From positions 556,018-620,017 of the forward strand of contig NZ_JAUCMW010000002.1 in the NCBI RefSeq assembly GCF_030372765.1: DNA of 64,000 bases, given 5' to 3'. Every line of letters begins with the position of its first letter. The first letter of the stretch is position 1. Below are positions 35,620 through 43,563 of this stretch, one piece after another. The position numbers were made by a program, and so were the translations under genes. Origin of the DNA: Labilibaculum sp. K2S. Lineage in GTDB: Bacteria; Bacteroidota; Bacteroidia; Bacteroidales; Marinifilaceae. The notes beneath the pieces are model-generated. The model saw nothing but the letters and a program-made list of their open reading frames with translations, was not told where the DNA came from and ran no database searches.

Positions 35620-35847
35620 TCAATAAATTTCTATCCGAATACATTTGCCTGGACAAATATCGGCTGCTTTCCTATTTTTCTGAACCTCATCATTAAAAAT
35701 TTCTAATTCGTAACAATCTCTCTTCCTTATCGAACCAATCAGGTCACACCTACCATCTTCAGTACACATTTCCCAAAATTCGGGTGCTACTCCTACGCAA
35801 TAAGCACAGCCTATACACCTATCCCTAAAATGCTTTATTCTTGTCAT
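35620..35847 (-). CDS. Ferredoxin
   Basis: A 75-residue single-cluster ferredoxin. The cluster ligands are C11, C14 and C17 in CIGCAYC plus the later cysteine of DICPGKC near the C-terminus, as in [4Fe-4S] ferredoxins of the Bacillus/Thermotoga type. C70 in PGKC and the middle cysteines C28, C34 and C45 are extra. It is a small electron carrier; the partner enzyme is not encoded next to it. The gene stands alone on the minus strand. Confidence 0.85.
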   Translation of the reverse strand: MTRIKHFRDRCIGCAYCVGVAPEFWEMCTEDGRCDLIGSIRKRDCYELEIFNDEVQKNRKAADICPGKCIRIEIY

Positions 35848-35978
35848 TTTTTTAATAACACCCCTGTTTAATATTGATTTTTTTTTGAATCCTCAAATGC
35901 AAGACAATTTTAAATTAAATCTTTATTGCTGATCTACTGATACTTAACTCTTTTATTGAAATATTTTTAGTACTATGC

Positions 35979-36011
35979 TTTGCATATTACCTTTTTTTGT
36001 ACGTATATTTG
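35979..36011 (+). promoter_or_regulatory. Promoter of the PadR/PspC operon
   Basis: TTTG at 35979-35982 and TATATTTG at 36004-36011 with a 21-bp gap match the Bacteroidota -33/-7 pair. The first ATG follows about 53 bases later. Confidence 0.6.
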
Positions 36012-36064
36012 TATAACAAGCTTGCATGCTTGCGACAGTAGTATACGATATAAATACAAACACC

Positions 36065-36478
36065 ATGAACAAAAGTAACAATTCACTATGCAAACTCAGC
36101 CTGATTCTAATTGTTCTATTTTCGTGGACAACAGAATCCAATGCTCAGTTTGTTTCTACTGCGAAACAATCGAAAATACTATCTCCTATTGTGAAAATTA
36201 TATCTGATGCAATTTTGGGAAGCGAATCAAAAATCGACAGAGAAAAAAGCTATTTCAACTCAAGACTTTTCTTTTTTGAAGAAAATATACAAGTATGTAA
36301 AGATATTTTAGCCGGCAATAATGACAGTATTGATGCTGTAAATATTTCATCTCAAACGAGAGAACAGATCCTAATTGAAAAAGATACTGTTCTAACAAAG
36401 GAGGAAACCAAGGTAGTTGAGAAGAAAAAACACAAAAGCATCTGGAACAATCCGGGAAACACAAAATCAAGAATTTAA
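36065..36478 (+). CDS. Small exported protein of unknown function
   Basis: I do not recognise this 137-residue protein. It has a signal peptide ending ESNAQ and a polar mature part with a lysine/glutamate-rich C-terminus (KEETKVVEKKKHKSIWNNP). The ATG at 36065 precedes the hydrophobic segment; an ATG-like start at 36026 would add 13 residues. The gene begins a run of co-directed genes and ends 12 bases before the PadR gene, so it is probably part of the same operon and under PadR control. Confidence 0.65.
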   Translation: MNKSNNSLCKLSLILIVLFSWTTESNAQFVSTAKQSKILSPIVKIISDAILGSESKIDREKSYFNSRLFFFEENIQVCKDILAGNNDSIDAVNISSQTREQILIEKDTVLTKEETKVVEKKKHKSIWNNPGNTKSRI

Positions 36479-36490
36479 TTTATTCCAACC

Positions 36491-36814
36491 ATGAAGATCG
36501 AAAATACTAAAGCCCAAATGCGAAAAGGAGTGCTGGAATATTGTATTCTATCCATTTTATCAAGAAATGATGCTTACGCTTCAGATATAATCAAGGAGCT
36601 AAAAGAGGCAAAAATGATTGTTGTGGAAGGAACTTTATATCCACTTCTAACCCGATTAAAAAACGACGGATTGCTAAGCTACCGTTGGGAGGAATCAACT
36701 CAAGGCCCACCTCGGAAATATTACACAATTGCCGAACTTGGAAGTGGATTCCTTAAAGAATTGGATCAATCCTGGCAAGATTTAGTTGATGCTGTAAATA
36801 CAATTAAAAAGTAA
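36491..36814 (+). CDS. PadR family transcriptional regulator
   Basis: A 107-residue PadR-type winged helix regulator. It starts MKIENTKAQMRKGVLEYCIL, with the recognition region YASDIIKELKEAKMIVVEGTLYPLLTRLKNDGLL, and continues with the beta-wing YRWEESTQGPPRKYYTIAELG. The short C-terminal helix is the dimerisation part of the small PadR-s2 group. It lies 21 bases before a PspC-domain gene, an arrangement common in Bacteroidota, so it probably represses its own operon in response to an unknown signal. Confidence 0.92.
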   Translation: MKIENTKAQMRKGVLEYCILSILSRNDAYASDIIKELKEAKMIVVEGTLYPLLTRLKNDGLLSYRWEESTQGPPRKYYTIAELGSGFLKELDQSWQDLVDAVNTIKK

Positions 36815-36835
36815 GACCCCTAAACCGATATACAA

Positions 36836-38431
36836 ATGAAAAAGACATTAACAATTAACATAAGTGGGAGTATTTTCCATATCGATGAGGATGCTTTTGA
36901 AAAACTACAGGCTTACCTGCGCACCATCAATACTCACTATGGACCAAGCGAAGAAGGCCGCGAAATCGTATCTGATATTGAAGCTAGAATCTCAGAAATT
37001 TTCCAAGAAAAACTGAGCACAAAAGATCAGGTGGTAAATGTAGATATGATTGAAGAAACCATATCGATTATGGGGAAACCTGAAGAGATATTTGCTATCG
37101 ACGAAGAAAGTATTGAAGACGAGTCGAATCAGGAAACTGAGACAAAACAAACTTTCGGAAAGAAAAAGCGCAGATTATTCCGCGATCCTGACCACAGAGT
37201 TCTGGGTGGTGTAGCCAGTGGTTTGTCTGCTTATTTCGGAATTGATGTGGTTGTAATCCGTCTCCTTTTTGCACTTTTCTTTTTCCTAGGATATGGGTTT
37301 TCATTTCTTCTTTATGTGATTTTATGGATTGCAGTTCCTAAAGCAGTTACTACAACTCAAAAATTAGAAATGAAGGGCAAAAAGGTAAACATTTCCAACA
37401 TTGAGGAAACAATTAAAGACGAATACAAGGAGGTAAAAGAAAGTTTCGAAAAGATGAGGGACAAGAACGGACCGCAGGTTCGTGACGGTTTCGATAGAGT
37501 TCTGGACTTTGCCGGAACAGCACTCCGACTCATCCTTAAAGTGATTATTATTTTGCTTGGTATTGGATTCGTATTTGCAGGATTTATTACCCTTATCAGC
37601 TTTATTGGCTCCATGATTTTTGTGAATAGCTTTTTTGGTCCATTTTCTGATTTCCATTTTCCCGGCACAGTGCTTCCACACCTATTTCTTGACGGAAGTA
37701 GTATCACCTTATTCACAATTGGCGTAATTGTGGTGATTGGAATCCCTTTACTCCTTCTGATTTTTGCAGGATTAAAACTCTTGTTCAATTTCAGAACTAA
37801 CAACAAAATAATAGGGTTCTCGGCACTTGCATTTTGGCTACTGGGAATTATCCTTTTGGTTAGTCTAAGTTTTTCTCAAATAAAAGGATACATGCAAAGC
37901 AGTACGCGTTATTCCGAAAACATTGAATTACAACCTACCCAAACAGATACTCTTTATTTAAAATCAACTGACAATATCGATTTTGACTGGCATGATGGGC
38001 ACATCGGTCTGGACAATATAAAAATCATAGTCAAAGATGATAAGGAAATTATAGTTGGAGAACCTACTCTTGATATCGAAAAGAGTAACAGTGGTAAATT
38101 TGAAATTAAACTTAAAAAGAAATCCCGGGGAAGATCGAACGAACAGGCGAGTGAAAATGCTGAAAACATTGAATACAAATGGAAACAAACTGATTCCCTA
38201 ATTGTCTTTAATCAATTTTTCACACTGCTAACTGATAGTAAATGGAGAAATCAAAAACTTCACATCACAATTAAGGTGCCCGAAGGAAAAGTGATCTATC
38301 TGGACAAGTCGATGCGCAAAATTATTCACGACATTGATAATGTAGATAACGCTTGGGACTACGACATGCTAGACAAGATGTGGATCATGAAAAAGGAAGG
38401 CCTAAGCAAATTAGAAAATAATAACAAATAA
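36836..38431 (+). CDS. PspC domain-containing membrane protein
   Basis: A 531-residue protein. Residues about 1-90 form a helical cytoplasmic domain (KKTLTINISGSIFHIDEDAF, GREIVSDIEARISEIF). A PspC domain follows (about 115-175; KRRLFRDPDHRVLGGVASGL and a membrane segment), then several more membrane helices between about 225 and 350, and a soluble beta-rich C-terminal domain resembling DUF4097/adhesin-like beta helices. PspC in Escherichia coli is part of the phage-shock envelope-stress response. Here PadR is the likely regulator instead of PspF. Downstream are DUF4252 and a second small PspC protein. Confidence 0.9.
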   Translation: MKKTLTINISGSIFHIDEDAFEKLQAYLRTINTHYGPSEEGREIVSDIEARISEIFQEKLSTKDQVVNVDMIEETISIMGKPEEIFAIDEESIEDESNQETETKQTFGKKKRRLFRDPDHRVLGGVASGLSAYFGIDVVVIRLLFALFFFLGYGFSFLLYVILWIAVPKAVTTTQKLEMKGKKVNISNIEETIKDEYKEVKESFEKMRDKNGPQVRDGFDRVLDFAGTALRLILKVIIILLGIGFVFAGFITLISFIGSMIFVNSFFGPFSDFHFPGTVLPHLFLDGSSITLFTIGVIVVIGIPLLLLIFAGLKLLFNFRTNNKIIGFSALAFWLLGIILLVSLSFSQIKGYMQSSTRYSENIELQPTQTDTLYLKSTDNIDFDWHDGHIGLDNIKIIVKDDKEIIVGEPTLDIEKSNSGKFEIKLKKKSRGRSNEQASENAENIEYKWKQTDSLIVFNQFFTLLTDSKWRNQKLHITIKVPEGKVIYLDKSMRKIIHDIDNVDNAWDYDMLDKMWIMKKEGLSKLENNNK

Positions 38432-38510
38432 ACCCATGCTTTGCACCGGCTCCTTTTTCAATACACACTTTGCCGGTGTAAACATGGTAAATCAAAAAAA
38501 ATAAAATATC

Positions 38511-39014
38511 ATGAAAAAATTAGTAGTAATAATTGCAGCGATAGTATTTCCGATTCTAATACAAGCACAAACCAAAGGTGAGCAAATACACGCTAAATAT
38601 TCAAATTTAGATGGTTTTACCAGCTTTAGTTTTGCCGGTAGCTTCCTAAAAAATCTCGACTTTGATGTTGATGAAGACGAATTGGAGAAAAATATCACCG
38701 GAGAATGTAAAAACATCAAATTCCTAACTTTTAAACATGCAAACGGAGACGAAACTAAATTCAAAAATATTGTCTCTTCACAACTATCAAAAGGAAATGC
38801 CTATAAAGAAGTCTTAACTGACAGAGATGATAAAAATTCCGATGATGTTCATTTCTTCGCAAAAGGAAACGGAAAAAAATTCAGTGAATTTCATGTCTTG
38901 CACTTTAATGAAAACAGAACATCATTGGTTTCCTTTTTTGGTGATTTTCGTGTTGATGAAATAAAAACTTTGTCTCACTTCACTTTTGATGATGAAGACG
39001 ACGATGAGGAATAA
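38511..39014 (+). CDS. DUF4252-like exported protein
   Basis: A 167-residue exported protein with signal peptide (MKKLVVIIAAIVFPILIQAQ) and an alpha/beta mature part (FTSFSFAGSFLKNLDFDVDEDE ... GDFRVDEIKTLSHFTFD) that fits DUF4252. The C-terminus is a run of aspartate and glutamate. The function is unknown. It lies 80 bases downstream of the PspC-domain gene and is probably read from the same operon, possibly with reduced expression because of the gap. Confidence 0.72.
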   Translation: MKKLVVIIAAIVFPILIQAQTKGEQIHAKYSNLDGFTSFSFAGSFLKNLDFDVDEDELEKNITGECKNIKFLTFKHANGDETKFKNIVSSQLSKGNAYKEVLTDRDDKNSDDVHFFAKGNGKKFSEFHVLHFNENRTSLVSFFGDFRVDEIKTLSHFTFDDEDDDEE

Positions 39015-39217
39015 CAACATTCAAGACTTAACAAATATGTAATCTCCAAGTGCAGAAATTTTCGCACGCAAGAAAATAATTACCTGGTAAGTTACATATG
39101 GCAACCAAAAATAAATTACAATTAAATGAAACGTCCATGATTAAATAATTATTAACTCACACACAAGAATGATTATTTACTCAAGGTAAGTTCTATCTGA
39201 CCATAAAATACAAACAG

Positions 39218-39415
39218 ATGAAACGCTTAACAAGATCAAAGGAGAAAAAAATAGCTGGTGTTTGCGGAGGTATTTCTCAATACATAAATCCGGAACTTGA
39301 CCCGATAATTATAAGAGCTGCATGGCTGATACTAACTTTATTTAATCCACTAATGTTGCTTGCATACTTAATACTGGCATTGGTTTTGCCCGATTCTTCA
39401 TACGAAACAGCATAA
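39218..39415 (+). CDS. Small PspC-domain protein
   Basis: A 65-residue protein consisting of a lone PspC domain: a basic start (MKRLTRSKEKKIAGVCGGIS), the conserved YINPELDPIIIRAAWLILTLF, and one or two membrane segments. It is the single-domain form, whereas the upstream operon gene has PspC fused to other domains. The 203-base gap before it has no gene and suggests a separate promoter or a processed transcript. Confidence 0.88.
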   Translation: MKRLTRSKEKKIAGVCGGISQYINPELDPIIIRAAWLILTLFNPLMLLAYLILALVLPDSSYETA

Positions 39416-39524
39416 AACAACACAAAATAATATAATCTGATTTGAATGTAATTTTCACCCCAAATTTGGTTCTAAAGGTATTTAGTCTTTTTCACCGAAA
39501 AACAACCAAAACATTCAATAGATT

Positions 39525-39561
39525 AGAGGCTGTTTCGTAGTTATGAGACAGCCTCTTTTTT
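39525..39561 (+). terminator. Terminator after the PspC operon
   Basis: AGAGGCTGTTTC (39525-39536) pairs with GAGACAGCCTCT (39545-39556), followed by T's. Confidence 0.85.
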
Positions 39562-39639
39562 CTAAAAAAATTAATTATTTTCCCTTCTTTTAAAATATTT
39601 CTTCAGATAATTGTAAATTGGCTACCCTAAAATCAAGAT

Positions 39640-40782
39640 ATGGCCAGACTCTTCTCTCAGGTATTCATCATATTATTATGGATGTTGACAAGTCAATATT
39701 CATCATTGGCACAAGATTTCAACACTCCATTTTTACACTATAAAGAATTTCAAAAAGCAGACAGCAATAAATTATTTTTACGATTTGAAAATTTCAATTT
39801 TGTGAAAAACAATGAGTACTCCGGCACTTTCTCTAATGGAACAACCTGGATCGGCTACTCGGCAACACCAAAATTGGTTTATTATCCATCTTCTAAAATT
39901 CGAATTGAAGCTGGAATGCGACTCCAGCAATATACAGGACGAACGAACTTTAATGAAACACAAGCATTATTCTCTGTAAACTATCAAGCCTCGAGTAAAG
40001 CCAATTTAATTTTAGGAAGCTTAAACCAAAACAATAACCATATGCTTTCGGAACCCATGTTCGAACCGGAAAAGTTCTTTACGGATAAAGCAGAAAGTGG
40101 AATTCAATTTTTGTATCGTACAAAACGATTAAACCTTGACACATGGATTAATTGGGAACAATTCATCTTAAAAGAGGATCCTTTTCAGGAAAAATTCACT
40201 TTTGGGATTTCAAGCAGCTATCAGTTAAATAATACATCCTCCAAAAATAGACTTTCCATTCCGGTTCAAATTCTTTTCGCACACAGAGGTGGCGAAATTG
40301 ACTCCTCTGACGAATCCGTTCAAACCATTGGTAACTTTTCATCCGGCCTTGATTTTTCAAGAAAAATTGAAAATTCCAGATTTACTTCATGGTATATTAG
40401 AGCTTTAGCCTACTACGTAAGCGACAACTCCTCTGTTAGCGAACTCCTTTTTAATAAAGGACATGCTTTTTACCCGCAGATTGGCATTAACACGAAACAT
40501 TCTCAATTTAGACTAGGATATTGGTATGCATATCATTTCATTGCCTCAAGAGGTTCAGAATTATTTCAATCAATATCTTATAGCAAACCAGGTTCATACC
40601 AAAACAGAAGAGAACTTGTTACATTTAAGTACTTCTATGAGCGGAAAATAAGTAAAGGCATTCATTTGGGTGGAAAAATTGATTTATACTATAATCCAGT
40701 CAATTCAAATGCAAATTACGCCACAGCAATCTATCTCAGAATCAATGGAGATTTCTTTCTGAAAAAAGTTAGTTGGAATTAA
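39640..40782 (+). CDS. Predicted outer-membrane beta-barrel protein
   Basis: A 380-residue protein with signal peptide ending SSLAQ and a mature part made of alternating strands rich in tyrosine, phenylalanine and tryptophan (for example WIGYSATPKLVYYP and FRLGYWYAYHFIAS), as in outer-membrane barrels. The last strand ends with tryptophan-asparagine rather than the usual aromatic end. I recognise no family. It overlaps tail-to-tail with the DNA glycosylase gene at its stop codon. Confidence 0.72.
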   Translation: MARLFSQVFIILLWMLTSQYSSLAQDFNTPFLHYKEFQKADSNKLFLRFENFNFVKNNEYSGTFSNGTTWIGYSATPKLVYYPSSKIRIEAGMRLQQYTGRTNFNETQALFSVNYQASSKANLILGSLNQNNNHMLSEPMFEPEKFFTDKAESGIQFLYRTKRLNLDTWINWEQFILKEDPFQEKFTFGISSSYQLNNTSSKNRLSIPVQILFAHRGGEIDSSDESVQTIGNFSSGLDFSRKIENSRFTSWYIRALAYYVSDNSSVSELLFNKGHAFYPQIGINTKHSQFRLGYWYAYHFIASRGSELFQSISYSKPGSYQNRRELVTFKYFYERKISKGIHLGGKIDLYYNPVNSNANYATAIYLRINGDFFLKKVSWN

Positions 40783-41311
40783 AGCTTTGCTTTCTCAATT
40801 TTATAACGATACAACTTATTTTTCCAAATTTCACCCGCATATTCAACATTAATTCTGGGATGAACGTATAATTGCATAACATGCCATCATCTTCCATCCA
40901 AATTCGATTAGAGCTCTCCAAATCCTCTCCATAAAAACTCTTATCCAACTTTAATTGCTGTCCGATTTTACCCGGACCATCAATTCCTTCAACACCACGA
41001 ACCAATATTGCCTGAGCTTGATCCTTTTTACCGGTTACAATATTTAGCAACCAATAAATCCCGTAAATTAAATAAACATAGACGTAACCACCGCAAGAAT
41101 AGATAACCTCTGTTCTTTTGGTGCGCCCCTTTGATGCATGAGATGCCAGATCCTCCTCTCCCACATAAATTTCAATTTCTGTTATTCGAAACCGCTCTTC
41201 CTTCATTGTTTCAAATTTTCGCACAATGATTTTTCCGATCAGCTGACGGGCAACAATATTGATATCCCTCAGGAAGAAATCTCTTTTTAATCGAACGCTC
41301 ATTCGTTTCAA
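40779..41311 (-). pseudogene. 3-methyladenine DNA glycosylase (AAG/MPG), frameshifted
   Basis: This gene encodes the AAG family of DNA glycosylases, which remove alkylated and deaminated purines. The catalytic region EIEIYVGEEDLASHASKG (E45 as the likely general base), the hairpin YVYVYLIYGIYWLLNIVTG and GPGKIGQQLKLDKSFYGEDL are all present. The open frame then departs from the family near codon 145. The expected C-terminus, VHPRINVEYAGEIWKNKLYR followed by YKIEKAKL, is encoded in the -1 frame at about 40782-40865 and ends at TAA 40779-40781. A one-base deletion in about 40865-40890 explains this. The open frame as read instead ends at 40769 with an unrelated tail. It is either a sequencing error or a broken gene. 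Confidence 0.85.
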
Positions 41312-41324
41312 TATTTTAAATTTT

Positions 41325-41332
41325 CAAATGTA
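41325..41332 (-). promoter_or_regulatory. -7 element before the glycosylase gene
   Basis: Reads TACATTTG on the minus strand, 14 bases from the ATG at 41311. Confidence 0.35.
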
Positions 41333-41423
41333 AAAACTCCTTAGTTCCTGCATATCAAATGTTCCAATTGCATTTCTTTCCAAAAAAATACTAAAAAGAG
41401 ACTTCTAAAATAAATTTATTTCA

Positions 41424-41431
41424 TACTTTTG
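41424..41431 (+). promoter_or_regulatory. Distal -7 element for rplM (TACTTTTG)
   Basis: TACTTTTG followed by CA; transcription from here would give a leader of about 270 bases that includes the 41553-41596 hairpin. No clear -33 TTG is present. Confidence 0.45.
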
Positions 41432-41622
41432 CAGAGAAATTGTGACGATGGGCTTATTTGTGAAGACTCCCCACCCCAACAACTTGATTCTACTACCCTT
41501 AGCAAGTAAAGGATTCAATATTGGGAAATATATCAATTTGATTTTTTGACAGACTTAACTCCTCCACATTACCCGATTATCCACATCAGGTTAAGTTCTT
41601 CATCAATAAATCGTTAAAAAAA

Positions 41623-41653
41623 TTGGTGTATTTATAGGATTCTTGTACTTTTG
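41623..41653 (+). promoter_or_regulatory. Proximal promoter for rplM
   Basis: TTGG at 41623-41626 and TACTTTTG at 41646-41653 are 19 bp apart, a good -33/-7 match. The GTG start of rplM is 56 bases downstream. Confidence 0.6.
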
Positions 41654-41708
41654 CAAGCCAAATTGGAATAATTGTATTAAAAAGTATTATTTATTAAAAG
41701 TTTTTAAC

Positions 41709-42164
41709 GTGGATACATTAAGTTACAAAACAGTTTCTGCAAACAAAGCAACTGCTACTAAAGAGTGGATTGTTATTGATGCAGCAGACCAAGTGTTAGG
41801 TAGACTTAGCTCTAAAGTAGCAAAGCTGATTAGAGGTAAATACAAACCTAATTACACTCCTCATGTTGACTGTGGAGACAACGTGATTATTATCAATGCT
41901 GAGAAAGTACGTATGACTGGAAATAAAATGACAGACAGAAAGTATTTTTCTTACACTGGACACCCAGGTGGACAAAAAATTAAAACTCCAGCTGATCTTT
42001 TGGCGAAACACCCAGAAAGATTAATTGAGAAGGCTGTAAAAGGTATGCTTCCAAAAAATCGTTTAGGAAGAACTCTTTACACAAACCTATATGTAGTTGT
42101 AGGTCCTGAGCACAAACACGAAGCTCAGCAGCCAAAGAAATTAGATTTAAACACAATTAAATAA
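41709..42164 (+). CDS. rplM: Ribosomal protein L13
   Basis: L13, 151 residues, an early-assembly protein of the large subunit. The start is the GTG at 41709, giving MDTLSYKTVSANKATATKEW, the conserved Bacteroidota N-terminus; the longer frame from 41643 crosses the promoter. Core motifs DAADQVLGRLSSKVAKLIRG, YTPHVDCGDNVIIINAEKV and KAVKGMLPKNRLGR are present. rpsI follows 6 bases downstream, the usual L13-S9 pair. Confidence 0.97.
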   Translation: MDTLSYKTVSANKATATKEWIVIDAADQVLGRLSSKVAKLIRGKYKPNYTPHVDCGDNVIIINAEKVRMTGNKMTDRKYFSYTGHPGGQKIKTPADLLAKHPERLIEKAVKGMLPKNRLGRTLYTNLYVVVGPEHKHEAQQPKKLDLNTIK

Positions 42165-42170
42165 GTAGGT

Positions 42171-42557
42171 ATGGAAGTTATTAATGCTATTGGACGTAGA
42201 AAAGCAGCTGTTGCCCGTGTATACGTTAGCGAAGGTAAAGGTCAGATTACCATCAACAAAAAAGAGCTTAAAGAGTACTTTACTACCGGAACTCTACAGT
42301 ACATCGTAAAGCAACCTTTAAACCTTTTAGAGGTAGCTGAGAAGTACGACATCAAAGTAAATCTTGATGGTGGTGGAGTTACAGGTCAGGCAGAAGCTCT
42401 TCGTTTGGCAATCTCCAGAGCACTTGTTAAAATTGATGCAGAATCAAAATCAGCACTAAGAACTGCAGGTTTCATGACTCGCGATCCTCGTGAGGTTGAA
42501 CGTAAAAAACCAGGTCAACCTAAAGCACGTAAGAAATTTCAATTTAGCAAGCGTTAG
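42171..42557 (+). CDS. rpsI: Ribosomal protein S9
   Basis: S9, 128 residues, of the small subunit. It has the family start NAIGRRKAAVARVYVSEGKG, the conserved VNLDGGGVTGQAEALRLAIS and the basic C-terminus KFQFSKR that reaches the P site. The gene is directly behind rplM and presumably co-transcribed with it; rpsB follows after 101 bases. Confidence 0.97.
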   Translation: MEVINAIGRRKAAVARVYVSEGKGQITINKKELKEYFTTGTLQYIVKQPLNLLEVAEKYDIKVNLDGGGVTGQAEALRLAISRALVKIDAESKSALRTAGFMTRDPREVERKKPGQPKARKKFQFSKR

Positions 42558-42658
42558 AATTTTTGTGGCAAGTTTAGTATCTAAATTGGTAAGACTTCGA
42601 TTTTCGAACTACTTAGCAATTGCCATAAAACGAATGTAAACGATTAAAAAAAACAAAA

Positions 42659-43537
42659 ATGTCAAATACTACATTTGAAGAATTATTAGAAGCAGGTTGC
42701 CATTTTGGTCACTTGACTAGAAAATGGAATCCAAAAATGGCTCCTTATATTTTCATGGAGCGCAATGGAATTCACATTATTGACTTGCACAAAACAGCTG
42801 TAAAGCTGGATGATGCCGCCGCAGCATTGAAACAAATCGCTAAATCAGGAAGAAAAATTCTTTTTGTTGCTACTAAAAAGCAAGCAAAATCAATCGTTTC
42901 TGAAAAAGTAGCAGCAGTAAATATGCCATATGTAACTGAGCGTTGGCCAGGTGGTATGTTAACTAACTTCCCTACTATCAGAAAGGCTGTTAAGAAAATG
43001 TCTACCATTGATAAAATGGAAGGTGACGGAACTCTTAACCACCTGTCTAAAAGAGAAAGACTACAAGTATCTCGTCAAAGAGCTAAGTTGGAAAAAAACT
43101 TAGGTAGTATTGTTGATCTGACCAGATTACCGGCAGCTCTATTTGTAGTTGATGTAATGAAAGAATATATCGCTGTTAAAGAAGCAAACCGTTTGGGTAT
43201 TCCTGTTTTCGCAATGGTTGATACAAACTCAAGCCCAGATGGTATTGATTTCGTAGTTCCTTGTAATGATGACGCTTCCAGCTCTGTTTCTATTATTCTT
43301 GACATTGTAACCGCTTCTATTAAAGAAGGTTTATCAGAAAGAAAAGTAGAAAAAGATACTGAATCAACTGAAAAGAAAGCTTCTAAGCCTAAAAAAGCAA
43401 AGAAAGCAGATGCTCCTGCAGAAGAAGCACCAGTTGCTGAAGTTGCTCCTGCTGTAGAAGTTGCTCCAGAAGCTCCAGTTGCAGAAACAACTCCAGAAGC
43501 TCCGGCTACTGAAGAAGAAAAGAATGATAAGGAATAA
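42659..43537 (+). CDS. rpsB: Ribosomal protein S2 with Ala/Pro/Glu-rich tail
   Basis: S2, 292 residues. The conserved part (about residues 1-225) starts TTFEELLEAGCHFGHLTRKW and includes ERWPGGMLTNFPTIRK and NRLGIPVFAMVDTNSSPDGI. The C-terminal 65 residues are an additional low-complexity tail of lysine-rich then repeated AP/VAE motifs (PVAEVAPAVEVAPEAP), absent from E. coli S2 but of a type seen in some Bacteroidota. tsf follows 26 bases downstream, the standard gene order. Confidence 0.97.
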   Translation: MSNTTFEELLEAGCHFGHLTRKWNPKMAPYIFMERNGIHIIDLHKTAVKLDDAAAALKQIAKSGRKILFVATKKQAKSIVSEKVAAVNMPYVTERWPGGMLTNFPTIRKAVKKMSTIDKMEGDGTLNHLSKRERLQVSRQRAKLEKNLGSIVDLTRLPAALFVVDVMKEYIAVKEANRLGIPVFAMVDTNSSPDGIDFVVPCNDDASSSVSIILDIVTASIKEGLSERKVEKDTESTEKKASKPKKAKKADAPAEEAPVAEVAPAVEVAPEAPVAETTPEAPATEEEKNDKE

Positions 43538-43563
43538 TTAACTAACAAAAAATTAGATATATC

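Larger units (their letters stand above)
41312..41708 (+). other. Leader region of the rplM operon
   Basis: About 400 bases without a gene. Two TACTTTTG elements (41424-41431 and 41646-41653) point towards rplM, and an inverted pair ACTTAAC (41553-41559)/GTTAAGT (41590-41596) lies between them. Bacteroidota are known to carry structured ribosomal-protein leaders before L13 operons; I cannot confirm a match by eye. A leftward TACATTTG (41325-41332) probably serves the glycosylase gene. Confidence 0.5.

Noticed and set aside
37357..37806. 149-codon open frame on the minus strand
   Set aside because: Antisense to the membrane region of the PspC-domain gene; proline/serine-rich product without family features.
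40769..40900. Programmed ribosomal frameshift in the glycosylase gene
   Set aside because: No slippery heptamer or clear downstream stem was seen at the junction; a lost base is the simpler explanation.
43075..43548. 157-codon open frame on the minus strand
   Set aside because: It is the antisense shadow of the S2 C-terminus, whose Ala/Pro-rich codons keep the opposite frame open; no homology or start context.
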